A stretch of 64,000 nucleotides of DNA from Sphingomonas taxi (GTDB lineage: Bacteria > Pseudomonadota > Alphaproteobacteria > Sphingomonadales > Sphingomonadaceae), in the NCBI GenBank assembly GCA_003243195.1, contig QFQI01000005.1, forward strand, positions 197,951-261,950, given 5' to 3'. Made by a program: the position numbers and the translations under genes. Position 1 is the stretch's first letter; every line of letters starts with the position of its first letter. The notes under the pieces were generated by a model. That model searched no databases, was not told the origin of the DNA, and saw only the letters and a list, made by a program, of their open reading frames with translations. This document shows positions 16,936-25,225 of this stretch, piece after piece.

Positions 16936-17307
16936 TCAGGCGACGCCGACGATCTGAAGCTTGCTGTGCAACGTGTCGCGGTCGAACGGCTTCATGACAT
17001 ATTCGTCGGCGCCCGCCTCGATCGCGGCGCGGATGTGCGCCATGCCGTTCTCGGTGGTGCAGAACACCACCTTGGGGCGGTGCGGTAGCGTCTCCTCGCC
17101 CAGCGCACGCAGGAATTCCATCCCGCTCATCACCGGCATGTTCCAGTCCAGCAGGATGACGTCGGGACACGACTGGCGACAATGGGTCAGCGCCTCGCGC
17201 CCGTCGCCGGCCTCCGCCACCGCGAAATCGAGGGTCTCGAGGATGTGGCGCGCGACCTTGCGGATCACCTTGGAATCATCGACGATGAGGCAAGTCTTCA
17301 TAACCAT
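16936..17307 (-). CDS. cheY: Chemotaxis response regulator CheY
   Basis: A 123-residue single-domain response regulator: acidic pair in CLIVDDSKVIRKV, phosphoacceptor Asp in VILLDWNMPVM, conserved Thr in FCTTENG and Lys in YVMKPFDRD. CheA phosphorylates it to change flagellar rotation or a similar output. An AGAGGA ribosome-binding site fits the ATG at 17307; an in-frame ATG six bases later (17301) is possible. No flagellar genes lie in this window. Confidence 0.92.
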   Translation of the reverse strand: MVMKTCLIVDDSKVIRKVARHILETLDFAVAEAGDGREALTHCRQSCPDVILLDWNMPVMSGMEFLRALGEETLPHRPKVVFCTTENGMAHIRAAIEAGADEYVMKPFDRDTLHSKLQIVGVA

Positions 17308-17415
17308 TCTGGTCCTCTGGCCCGGTTCTCCGGCCTTCTCTCTGGCGGCGGTCCGTCATGGCGCCCCCGCGGTAACTTTGAGGTTAAAGGTGCTCCCGAG
17401 CGGAGCGGCGCGCGG

Positions 17416-17850
17416 TCAGTCCATGGCGCTGGCCCGGGCGACCAGCCGGTCGAGATCGACCGCCAGCAACGTCTCGCTCGCACCGTCGGCGACGCCGGTC
17501 ACGAAGTCCCAGTCGCTCGCCGCGCCCAGGCTGGCCGGCGCGGTGCCGAGCGTGAAGGTCGCGACATCCTCCAGCGCGTCGACCGCGATGGCGTAGAGAT
17601 GGCCGTCGACGATCGTCGCCACCGCATGGCCGCCCTGGCCGTCGCGCGCGACCGGCGGCGCCCCGAACAGGGGTCGTACGTCCAGGACGGTGGCGACGCG
17701 GCTGCGCATCGCCGCCAGCCCGATCACCGCCGGCCCGGCGCCCGGCGCCGGCACCGTGGCGGCAACCTCCACGACCGAGTCGACACGCTCGGCATCGAAC
17801 AGCAGGCCGCAGCCGCCGACGCGCGCGACCAGATGCAGCGAACCCATCAT
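17416..17850 (-). CDS. cheW: Chemotaxis coupling protein CheW
   Basis: A 144-residue CheW-fold adaptor that links receptors to CheA. Typical strands are seen in LLFDAERVDSVVEV, VIGLAAMRSRVATVLDVRPLFG and ATIVDGHLYAIAVDALEDV. The sequence is divergent, so assignment rests on fold-level features and on position. Its ATG overlaps the cheA stop (ATGA), showing coupling with the kinase. Confidence 0.88.
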   Translation of the reverse strand: MMGSLHLVARVGGCGLLFDAERVDSVVEVAATVPAPGAGPAVIGLAAMRSRVATVLDVRPLFGAPPVARDGQGGHAVATIVDGHLYAIAVDALEDVATFTLGTAPASLGAASDWDFVTGVADGASETLLAVDLDRLVARASAMD

Positions 17851-20171
17851 GCGCGATATTCCTTCAACGCGGCGATCAGTGCCGTGCGATCGTAGCGATA
17901 GAGCGGCGCGCCGCGCTGCCGGCTGAGGCGCAGCGCGGGGGCCGGCGCGGTCTCCGCCTCATCCTCGATCGCCAGCGCCACCGCGATCGGCTCTCCGGCA
18001 CGCGCATGGCGCACCACGCGATAGCCGGCCTGCTCGATCGCCGGCTTGAGGAACGCCTCCATCCAGCCGCTCTCGCTGCCGTGCAGCAGGCACAACGGCC
18101 GTTCGGCGGCGACCGGGATCGCGGCGAACAGCGCCAGCGGATCGACCAGCTCGATCGGCTCGCCCGCGATCACCGCCAGCCCGGCGACGACCCCATGCGG
18201 ATCGGCCGCTGGCGCGATCTCCTGCGGCAGCGGCACGATCTCGATCGCGTCGCAGATCGGATAGGCGAGCTCCTGTCCGTCGAGTTGCAGGCGCAATACC
18301 GTGCGCACCGCGCCCGCCGCCGCGCCATTGCCCGCCCACACCGGGATAGAGCGGCCGTCGATCGTCAGCCACAGCCCGCCCGCCAGCGCGCGCACCGCGC
18401 CGGTGGCGACGCCCTCGATCCGGTCGACGGCGTCGGACACCATCATCCGGCGCACCCCGTCGATATCGTCGAACAGCAGCGCGCGGATCGCCTCGGTCGC
18501 GACCTCCTCCTCCGCCACCGCGCTCGCCTGTTCGAAGGTCAGCGCGGCGCGCGCGGCGATGCCCGCGCAGTCCAGCAGCAGGATCGGCGCGCCATCGTCG
18601 GGCAGCATCTGCCCCGCATAGATGCCCGCGCGCATCACCGCCGGCGCGGCGGGTTTCACCACCAGCTCCTGCGTGTCGCGCACACCGTCCAGCGCCAGCG
18701 CGAACCGCCCTTCGCGCAACGAGACGATCGCCAGATAGCGTGGCGCGGCCTCGCCCGCCTGCCCTTCTCCCGCCTGTCGCGAGCCCGTCTGTCCCAGCAG
18801 CGCCGGCAACGACACCATCGGCAGCCGCTGCCCGCGCAGCAGCACCACCGCGCCGCCCGCGACGCGATCGACGCGCACCGCGCCGCCGTCCACCGCCACC
18901 AGCTCGTCCACCGACTGGCGCGGGATCGCGAAGCGCGTCCCGGCCGCATCGACCAGCACCGCGTTGAGGATCGCCAGCGTCAGCGGCACCTCGAGCGAGA
19001 TCGTCAGCCCGTGCCCCGGCCGGCTGGCCAGCGAGATGCGCCCGCCGGCCTGTTCGACATTGGCCTTCACCACGTCCATGCCGACGCCGCGTCCGGACAG
19101 CGCAGTGACCTCGTCGCGCGACGACAGCCCGGGCTCGAAGATCAGCCGCAGCCGCGCTTCCTCGTCCAGCCCCGCCAGTTCCGCCGCGCGCGAGGGCTGC
19201 TCGCGCCGCACCTTCGCCAGCAACCGTTCGCTGTCGATCCCGCGCCCGTCGTCGGCGATGTCGATGATGATGAGGTTGCCCGCCTGCCGCGCGACGATGC
19301 GCAGCTCGCCGGTGGCGGGCTTGCCGGCCAAGATGCGGTCGGCGCGGTCCTCGATCCCGTGATCCACCGCGTTGCGCACCAGATGTACCAGCGGGTCGCG
19401 CAGCAACTCGATCATCTCGCGATCCAGCTCGACATCGCCGCCCTCGATGGTCAGCGCCACCGACTTGCCGAGCGACCCGGCCGCGTCGCGCGCCAGCCGC
19501 GGCAGCGCGGAGAACAGCGCCTCGACACGCTGCATGCGGGTACGCGTCACCGTGTCGCGCAACTCGTCGACCGAAATGCTGAGCCGTTCCAGCATCGCCT
19601 CCAGCCGCGGATCGTCGATCATGCGCAGGTGGCGGGCGAGCTGGTTGCGCGCCAGCACCATGTCGGACACGCCGCTCATCATCCGGTCGAGCAGGTCGAC
19701 CGACAGCCGCACCGACCGCTTCTGCCCCGGCCGCGCCGCGTGCACGGCGGCGGGCGCATCGGCGGCGGGCATCAGCGTGCCGCAGCGGGCGCCCTCACCC
19801 GCAACCGCCCCGTCGAGCGCCGCGATCAGCAGCGCCTCACCACCGGTGGCGAGCACCTCGCCGGCGTCCAGCGCCTCGACGATCTCGCCGATCCGGTCGA
19901 TGATCGCCAGGATGGCGGTGACCAGCGCCGGGTCCGGCACCCGCTCGCCGCTGCGCACCGATGCCAGCGCGTCCTCCGCGGCATGGCTCAGTTGCGCCAG
20001 CCGCGGCAGGTCCAGGAAGCCGCAGCTTCCCTTGATGGTGTGGACGAAGCGGAAGATCGCATCCAGCCGCGCGCGATCGCCGGGGTCGGCCTCCCACCCC
20101 ACGATCTCGCCCGAGAGCGCTTCCAGCGTCTCGCGCGTTTCCGCGATGAATTCCTGCAGCAGATCGTCCAT
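17847..20171 (-). CDS. cheA: Chemotaxis histidine kinase CheA
   Basis: A 774-residue CheA. Domains in order: HPt with the phosphorylated His44 in FRFVHTIKGSCGF; a short Ala-rich linker where the CheY/CheB-binding P2 domain would usually be; dimerisation helices from about 150; the ATPase with N-box HLVRNAVDHG (263-272), G1 DDGRG (307-311) and G2 GRGVGMD (360-366); and a CheW-like domain from about 400. A further 230 residues follow, with another CheW-like part (VSDAVDRIEGVA) and a terminal segment LCLLHGSESGWMEAFLKPAI that may be a degenerate receiver. The ATG at 20171 gives the normal start MDDLLQEFIAE. Confidence 0.93.
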   Translation of the reverse strand: MDDLLQEFIAETRETLEALSGEIVGWEADPGDRARLDAIFRFVHTIKGSCGFLDLPRLAQLSHAAEDALASVRSGERVPDPALVTAILAIIDRIGEIVEALDAGEVLATGGEALLIAALDGAVAGEGARCGTLMPAADAPAAVHAARPGQKRSVRLSVDLLDRMMSGVSDMVLARNQLARHLRMIDDPRLEAMLERLSISVDELRDTVTRTRMQRVEALFSALPRLARDAAGSLGKSVALTIEGGDVELDREMIELLRDPLVHLVRNAVDHGIEDRADRILAGKPATGELRIVARQAGNLIIIDIADDGRGIDSERLLAKVRREQPSRAAELAGLDEEARLRLIFEPGLSSRDEVTALSGRGVGMDVVKANVEQAGGRISLASRPGHGLTISLEVPLTLAILNAVLVDAAGTRFAIPRQSVDELVAVDGGAVRVDRVAGGAVVLLRGQRLPMVSLPALLGQTGSRQAGEGQAGEAAPRYLAIVSLREGRFALALDGVRDTQELVVKPAAPAVMRAGIYAGQMLPDDGAPILLLDCAGIAARAALTFEQASAVAEEEVATEAIRALLFDDIDGVRRMMVSDAVDRIEGVATGAVRALAGGLWLTIDGRSIPVWAGNGAAAGAVRTVLRLQLDGQELAYPICDAIEIVPLPQEIAPAADPHGVVAGLAVIAGEPIELVDPLALFAAIPVAAERPLCLLHGSESGWMEAFLKPAIEQAGYRVVRHARAGEPIAVALAIEDEAETAPAPALRLSRQRGAPLYRYDRTALIAALKEYRA

Positions 20172-20299
20172 GCGGCCCCATAGCCCTCGCTTCGACGGCG
20201 ACATGGCACGGCATGGGTTAAAAGGGTCTTTACCGCAGGTGCGGGTTCATCATTGCGCAAGCGGGTCGGGGCGGTGCCGGGGGGCCGGCACCGCGCCGC

Positions 20300-20944
20300 T
20301 CACCTGTTCGGCAGCGTCGCCCCGAACAGCAATGTATTGTCCACCGGCTCGCTGACCATCACCGATCCGCCGGCGTCGGCGGCGATCGCACGGACCAGAA
20401 ACGCCGCCGCCGCGCGCGGGGTGACCGACTCATCGCTCGCCTCGCCGGTCAGTGTCGCGCGCAGATCGGGGTCCAGCACGATCCGCATCCCTTCCGCGCG
20501 CAGCACGATCTCGGTGGTGTCCGCCGTCTCCTCGGCCCCGATCGTCACCGTGCCGCCGCGCACCAGCGTATCGCCCGCGATCAGCGCCAGGTTCAGCAGC
20601 ACCTTCACCGCCGCCTTGGGCAGTTCCGGTTCCTCGATCAGCCATTGCAGTTGCAGCCGCTTGCTGTCGCCCAGCAGCCCTTCCACCGCCTGCCGCGCCT
20701 CGCGCACGTCGACGCGCTCGCCGAACCCGCCGGCCGCGCCGAACGCCAGCCGGAAGAACTTCAGCTTGTTGGCGGACACCCGCGCGCTTTCGTTGAGCAG
20801 CTCCAGGCAACGCGCCCGCATGTCCGGGTCGGTCTCGTCGCTGAGCAGTTCCAGCCCGTTGTTCAGCGCGCCGACGGGCGACAACAGGTCGTGGCACAGT
20901 CGCGAACAGAGCAGCGAGGCGAAATCGACCGGGCTGATGGGCAT
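20300..20944 (-). CDS. chpT: Histidine phosphotransferase ChpT-like
   Basis: A 214-residue protein of the alphaproteobacterial ChpT family: an HPt-like helical hairpin with the phosphorylatable His in SRLCHDLLSPVGALNNGLELL, followed by a degenerate HATPase fold without ATP-binding boxes. In Caulobacter ChpT moves phosphate from CckA to CtrA and CpdR. Here it lies 128 bp upstream of cheA on the same strand, so it might serve the chemotaxis operon, a CtrA relay, or both. Start codon is a choice among several; 20944 gives the family-like N-terminus. Confidence 0.85.
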   Translation of the reverse strand: MPISPVDFASLLCSRLCHDLLSPVGALNNGLELLSDETDPDMRARCLELLNESARVSANKLKFFRLAFGAAGGFGERVDVREARQAVEGLLGDSKRLQLQWLIEEPELPKAAVKVLLNLALIAGDTLVRGGTVTIGAEETADTTEIVLRAEGMRIVLDPDLRATLTGEASDESVTPRAAAAFLVRAIAADAGGSVMVSEPVDNTLLFGATLPNR

Positions 20945-21015
20945 CGCAGTATCGGCAACCTCGCAGGCAGGAGCGTCCCCACCTTCTGCCCAGTCGCCGC
21001 GATGCGCGCAACCGC

Positions 21016-21435
21016 TTAGAGTCGGTCCGGCCCCGGTGTGATCGGCAGCGGATCGAAGCGCCCGTGCCACGCTCCGGCCGCCACCGCGCGCCACGCGGTG
21101 ACGGTATCGCCCGCGACCACGATCCAGATGCTGCCGTCGGGCGCGGCATCGGCGGCGTCGCGTGGCGAGGGCCGCGCATCGCCGGACGGGTGCGAGTGAT
21201 AATGGCCGATCACCGCCGGCCCGCCGTTACGGGCCGCCCGGTGCGCGCCGATCAGCGCCGCCGGGTCGATCTCGAAGCGCACCGCCGGATCGGCGGCGAC
21301 GTTGCGGCACGCGAGCAATCGTTCGACGCGCAGACCGCTTCCCAGCAGCAGGCCGCACACCTCGTTCCGGCTCCCGGCCGCACGACGGCACAGTTCGTCG
21401 CGGTCAGCGATTGCAATGGTCAGCGTCATCCCCAT
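21016..21435 (-). CDS. JAMM/MPN-domain metalloprotease (M67 family)
   Basis: A 139-residue stand-alone JAB1/MPN domain. The JAMM zinc motif is intact: Glu in NEVCGLLLG near residue 25, then HYHSHPSGDARPSPRDAA, which fits HxHx7Sx2D. Bacterial members process ubiquitin-like sulfur-carrier proteins or act on unknown isopeptides. No ubiquitin-like or E1-like gene is adjacent. Its start codon is only 13 bp from that of the divergent rluD, so promoters must overlap the opposing coding region. Confidence 0.85.
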   Translation of the reverse strand: MGMTLTIAIADRDELCRRAAGSRNEVCGLLLGSGLRVERLLACRNVAADPAVRFEIDPAALIGAHRAARNGGPAVIGHYHSHPSGDARPSPRDAADAAPDGSIWIVVAGDTVTAWRAVAAGAWHGRFDPLPITPGPDRL

Positions 21436-21448
21436 CTACGATACAGCA

Positions 21449-22396
21449 ATGGACCGGGGGGTTTCCATCATCGAAGCGACGATCGCGCCGACCGCCGACG
21501 GGTGGCGGGTGGATCGTGCGCTGGCCGAGGCGGTGCCGACGCTGTCGCGCGAGCGGCTGAAGGTGCTCATCAACGCCGGGCAGGTGACGCAGGGCGGCAC
21601 GGCGATGCGTGATCCGTCGCGCAAGTCGCGCGGCGGCGAGGTGTTCCACGTCGCGGTCCCCGCGCCCGCCCCCGCGCATAACGAGGCGCAGGACATCCCG
21701 CTGGTGATCGCGTACGAGGACGCGCACCTGATCGTCGTCGACAAGCCCGCCGGGCTGGTGGTGCATCCCGCCGCCAGCAACCTCGACGGGACGTTGGTCA
21801 ACGCGCTGCTCCATCATTGCCATGGCTCGCTTTCCGGGATCGGCGGCGTGGCGCGGCCGGGGATCGTCCACCGCATCGACAAGGACACGTCCGGGCTGAT
21901 GGTGGCGGCCAAGACCGACCGCACCCATGAAGGGCTGGCGAAGCAGTTCGCCGCGCACAGCATCGATCGCCGCTATCGCGCGATCGTCGGCGGTCGGCCG
22001 GTGCCGGTGGCGGGCAGCGTCGACGCCCCGCTGGCGCGATCACCCAACAACCGCAAGAAGGTGGCGATCGTGGCGGGCGGCAAGCGCGCGGTGACGCATT
22101 ACCGCACGCTGGAGCCGCTGCGCGAGGCGACGCTGGTCGAATGCCGGCTCGAAACCGGGCGCACGCACCAGGTGCGCGTCCATATGGCGTCGATCGGTCA
22201 CGCCTTGCTCGGCGATCCGGTCTATGGTAGAACAAAACATGCTCACAAGGGTGTGCTGGAAACATTGAATTTCCGGCGTCAGGCGTTGCATGCCGCGCAT
22301 CTCGGGTTCATCCATCCGATCACCGGCGCGGCGCTGTCATTCGACAGCGCGATGCCGCCCGATATGCAGGAACTGTTCACGCAGCTTCACGTATAG
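21449..22396 (+). CDS. rluD: 23S rRNA pseudouridine synthase, RluD-like
   Basis: A 315-residue RluA-family enzyme. The N-terminal S4-like RNA-binding domain (RVDRALAEAVPTLSRERLKVLI, about 18-60) precedes the catalytic domain with the Asp in GIVHRIDKDTSGLMV and later KRAVTHYRTLE, TGRTHQVRVHMASIGHALLGDP. Domain order and length fit RluD (pseudouridines 1911, 1915 and 1917 of 23S rRNA), though RluC-type specificity cannot be excluded. The ATG at 21449 is preferred; an in-frame ATG at 21416 would overlap the JAMM gene. Confidence 0.88.
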   Translation: MDRGVSIIEATIAPTADGWRVDRALAEAVPTLSRERLKVLINAGQVTQGGTAMRDPSRKSRGGEVFHVAVPAPAPAHNEAQDIPLVIAYEDAHLIVVDKPAGLVVHPAASNLDGTLVNALLHHCHGSLSGIGGVARPGIVHRIDKDTSGLMVAAKTDRTHEGLAKQFAAHSIDRRYRAIVGGRPVPVAGSVDAPLARSPNNRKKVAIVAGGKRAVTHYRTLEPLREATLVECRLETGRTHQVRVHMASIGHALLGDPVYGRTKHAHKGVLETLNFRRQALHAAHLGFIHPITGAALSFDSAMPPDMQELFTQLHV

Positions 22397-22471
22397 GTTC
22401 GGACCACGCGACGACGGCGCCTGTGCAGGACCGACCGGCGTGTTTTCCGCAAGGAAGGGAGATCAAGGATC

Positions 22472-23374
22472 ATGGCAACCCGCAGCAACGTCCCCGCGAC
22501 GATTCCTGCGCTCGGCGGCGAGCAGAGTCTCAACCGCTATCTGTCCGAGATCAAGAAATTTCCGATTCTGGCGCCCGAGCAGGAATATATGCTCGCCAAG
22601 CGCTTTCAGGAACATGGCGACACCGATGCCGCGGCGCAGTTGGTGACCAGCCACCTGCGGCTCGTCGCCAAGATCGCAATGGGCTATCGCGGCTATGGCC
22701 TGCCGGTCAGCGAGCTGATCTCCGAGGGCAATATCGGGCTGATGCAGGGCGTGAAGAAGTTCGAGCCCGATCGCGGCTTCCGCCTCGCCACCTATGCGAT
22801 GTGGTGGATCCGCGCCTCGATCCAGGAGTTCATCCTGCGTAGCTGGTCGCTGGTGAAGATGGGCACCACCGCCGCGCAGAAGAAGCTGTTCTTCAACCTG
22901 CGCCGCATGAAGGCGCGGCTGGATGCGTTCGAGGACGGCGACCTGACGCCCGAGAACGTCCAGAAGATCGCCACCGACCTGGGCGTGACCGAGGCGGACG
23001 TGGTCAGCATGAACCGTCGCATGGCGATGGGCGGTGACACGTCGCTCAACGTCTCGATGCGCGAGGATGGCGAGGGCCAGTGGCAGGACTGGCTGCAGGA
23101 CGATGCGCCGTTGCAGGACAGTGTCGTCGCCGACCAGCAGGAGGCCGACGTGCGCCACGACATGCTGGTCAACGCGATGGGCGACCTGAATGATCGCGAG
23201 AAGCACATCCTGACCGAGCGGCGGCTGACCGACGATCCCAAGACGCTGGAGGAATTGTCGCAGGTGTATGGCGTGTCGCGCGAGCGCGTCCGCCAGATCG
23301 AGGTGCGCGCGTTCGAGAAGCTGCAACGCGCGATGATGCGGCTGGCCGGCGACAAGCGGCTGCTGACCGCCTGA
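22472..23374 (+). CDS. rpoH: RNA polymerase heat-shock sigma factor RpoH (sigma-32)
   Basis: A 300-residue sigma-70 family protein of the RpoH group. Region 2 is seen as HLRLVAKIAMGYRGYGLPVSE and GNIGLMQGVKKFEPDRGFRL, then ATYAMWWIRASIQEFILRSW; the RpoH box is QKKLFFNLRR; region 4.2 has LSQVYGVSRERVRQIE. It directs transcription of chaperone and protease genes on heat stress. An AAGGAAGGGAG purine stretch is upstream. Alphaproteobacteria often have two rpoH genes; only one is in this window. Confidence 0.95.
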   Translation: MATRSNVPATIPALGGEQSLNRYLSEIKKFPILAPEQEYMLAKRFQEHGDTDAAAQLVTSHLRLVAKIAMGYRGYGLPVSELISEGNIGLMQGVKKFEPDRGFRLATYAMWWIRASIQEFILRSWSLVKMGTTAAQKKLFFNLRRMKARLDAFEDGDLTPENVQKIATDLGVTEADVVSMNRRMAMGGDTSLNVSMREDGEGQWQDWLQDDAPLQDSVVADQQEADVRHDMLVNAMGDLNDREKHILTERRLTDDPKTLEELSQVYGVSRERVRQIEVRAFEKLQRAMMRLAGDKRLLTA

Positions 23375-23525
23375 CCGGCGGCGGCCGTCGCGCTGTACGT
23401 GGGGCAAGCGCCCTGCCGACGGTCGCCCGGAACGCCCTCGGTCTGGCGATACAAACCGGCGTGCGGTGCGCGACCCTTTCGCCGCCGCCGCCATCCTCGG
23501 GCGGGAGCGTGGCGGGCCATGACCC

Positions 23526-24248
23526 ATGGCGAGGGGCTTGAGCCGCCCGTCCCCCAGCCGTAACCAGACGCGCATGTTCACCGCGCTTCGCCTGCTGCTC
23601 AAGGTCGCCGTCGGCTTCGTCGTCGTGTCGCTGCTCTGGGTGGGGCTGTATGCGCTGGTGCCGGTACCGTTCACCCTCACCATGCTGGGCGACCTGACCG
23701 GCGGCCATTCGGTGACCAAGGACTGGACGCCGCTGTCGCGGATCGACCCGGACATGCCGCGCGCCGCGATCGCGGGCGAGGACAGCAAGTTCTGCAGCCA
23801 TCATGGCTTCGACTGGGGCGCGATCGCCGGCGCGGCGGCCAGCAACGCCGATGGCGGGCGGATCCGCGGCGGCTCGACGATCAGCCAGCAGACTGCCAAG
23901 AACGTCTTCCTCTTCCAGGGTGGCGGCTATGTCCGCAAGGCGCTGGAGGCGTGGTTCACGCTGCTGATCGAGACGATCTGGGGCAAGAAGCGGATCATGG
24001 AAGTCTATCTCAACGTCGCCGAAACCGGGATCGGGACATATGGCGCCGAGGCGGCGGCAATCCGCTATTTCAATCACTCCGCCGAGCATCTGTCCCCGCT
24101 GGAGGCCGCGCGCATCGCCGCGGTGCTGCCGCTGCCGAAGAAGCGCGAGGCGGTCGCCCCGACCGGCTTCGTGCGCCGTCGTGGCAATCAGATCGCCCGG
24201 TACGTCGGCATCGTCCGACGCGCCGGACTGGATGCCTGCCTGCGCTGA
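23526..24248 (+). CDS. mtgA: Monofunctional peptidoglycan transglycosylase
   Basis: A GT51 enzyme, about 240 residues, that polymerises lipid II into glycan strands. An N-terminal membrane anchor (LLLKVAVGFVVVSLLWVGLY, about 22-41) is followed by the catalytic domain: Glu in AIAGEDSKFCSHHGFD, RIRGGSTISQQTAKNVFL, RKALEAWFTLLIE and KKRIMEVYLNVAE. No transpeptidase domain follows, hence monofunctional. The start is uncertain: ATG 23526 or ATG 23574 just before the membrane segment; neither has a strong ribosome-binding site. Confidence 0.93.
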   Translation: MARGLSRPSPSRNQTRMFTALRLLLKVAVGFVVVSLLWVGLYALVPVPFTLTMLGDLTGGHSVTKDWTPLSRIDPDMPRAAIAGEDSKFCSHHGFDWGAIAGAAASNADGGRIRGGSTISQQTAKNVFLFQGGGYVRKALEAWFTLLIETIWGKKRIMEVYLNVAETGIGTYGAEAAAIRYFNHSAEHLSPLEAARIAAVLPLPKKREAVAPTGFVRRRGNQIARYVGIVRRAGLDACLR

Positions 24249-24574
24249 ACAGCCAGCGCGCGCCGTTCGCGGCGATGCGATCGCGTACCCTACCCTCGCG
24301 TCGTCTGGACCGCTCTCCTGATCATCACGCGGGCGCGCCGTTCCATCGTTGAAGCGTCGAGCCTGAAAGCTGTGCCGGGTTCAGGCGGCGGAGGCGGTGC
24401 CATGTCTGCCGCGCTTCCACAGCGCTCATTGGCGCGAAGAAAAGGGCGGGATCAACACGCGAGGCCTTAAGCCATGCGGTTGGCGGGGGTGTGCAGCCGA
24501 CCTATCCTTCGACAAGCTTCGGACGGTCCACTCAATGCCAGCGGGGGGGGGCGCGTTGCATGCGCCCCCTCGCG
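24249..24574. other. Gene-free region between convergent mtgA and a small membrane protein gene
   Basis: About 326 bp with no recognisable gene. It contains a hairpin (GGGGGCGC at 24547-24551 plus 24552-24554, pairing with GCGCCCCC at 24562-24569, loop of 7) just downstream of the minus-strand gene that ends at 24575; it lacks a clear T-run. The segment CCTTCGACAAGCTTCGGAC near 24507 resembles a short extragenic motif I associate with sphingomonads, but this is impression only. Confidence 0.4.
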
Positions 24575-24820
24575 TCATTTCGCGTCCGATGCCCCGTCGA
24601 TCACCGCACCGGCCTTGTCGGCGGTATGTTCCACGCTCTTGGCCGCGGAGGTGATCGCGTTGTTCTTCGCGACCTCGCTGTCGTTGCGGACCAGCAGGAA
24701 ATAGGCCGCCACGACCACGACGATCAGCACCGCCAGCCCGACCAGCAGGCCGCCGCCACCGCCACCGCGCCGCTCGATCACCGTGGTATGCGGCGTCTGC
24801 GTCACCCGATCCTCGTTCAC
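24575..24820 (-). CDS. Small single-pass membrane protein, function unknown
   Basis: An 81-residue protein. A short polar N-terminus with a run of glycines (about residues 19-24) leads into one hydrophobic helix (LLVGLAVLIVVVVAAYFLLV) and a C-terminal tail rich in Ala, Lys and acidic residues. The GTG start at 24820 is chosen because GGAGAGCGCC precedes it; a longer GTG form would start at 24847. No known domain recognised. It lies 81 bp downstream of ybaB on the same strand and could share its transcript. Confidence 0.6.
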   Translation of the reverse strand: MNEDRVTQTPHTTVIERRGGGGGGLLVGLAVLIVVVVAAYFLLVRNDSEVAKNNAITSAAKSVEHTADKAGAVIDGASDAK

Positions 24821-24901
24821 GGCGCTCTCCTTTTCACGATACGCCACGAATGCGAGGTGGGGATTATTGTTCCGCCTGCGTCAGGACCGCATTGTCCCGT
24901 A

Positions 24902-25225
24902 TCAGAACGGCAGCTTGAAGCCCGGCGGCAGCGGCAGGCCGCTCGTCATCTTGGACATCTCGGTCGAGGATGCCGCATCGGCCTTCGCGCGCGCATCGTT
25001 GATCGCGGCGGCGACCAGATCCTCCAGCATCTGCTTTTCCGACGGCACGATCAGCGAATCGTCGATCGCCACGGCGATGATGCGCCCCTTCGCCGATGCC
25101 TTGATCTTCACCAGCCCGCCGCCGGCGACGCCTTCGACCTCGATCGTGTCGAGGCTGTCCTGCGCCTTCTGCAACTCGTTCTGGACGTTCTGCGCCATGG
25201 CCAGGATGTCGTTGAGATCTTTCAC
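24902..25225 (-). CDS. YbaB/EbfC family nucleoid-associated protein
   Basis: A 107-residue protein of the YbaB/EbfC family, small dimeric DNA-binding proteins commonly encoded after dnaX. Visible features are the N-terminal helix DILAMAQNVQNELQKAQDSL, the central GVAGGGLVKIKASAKGRIIAVAID strands and a C-terminal PGFKLPF. The GTG start follows AAAGGAG and overlaps the dnaX stop by four bases (GTGA), so the pair is translationally coupled. Confidence 0.93.
   Translation of the reverse strand: MKDLNDILAMAQNVQNELQKAQDSLDTIEVEGVAGGGLVKIKASAKGRIIAVAIDDSLIVPSEKQMLEDLVAAAINDARAKADAASSTEMSKMTSGLPLPPGFKLPF

Noticed and set aside
18006..20183. Long plus-strand open frame opposite cheA
   Set aside because: Low-complexity Arg/His/Gln-rich translation, no domain; cheA on the minus strand explains the region.
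20172..20299. Sigma-28 promoter ahead of cheA (TAAA and a GCCG box on the minus strand)
   Set aside because: The match beyond TAAA is poor and spacing is off; not strong enough to list.
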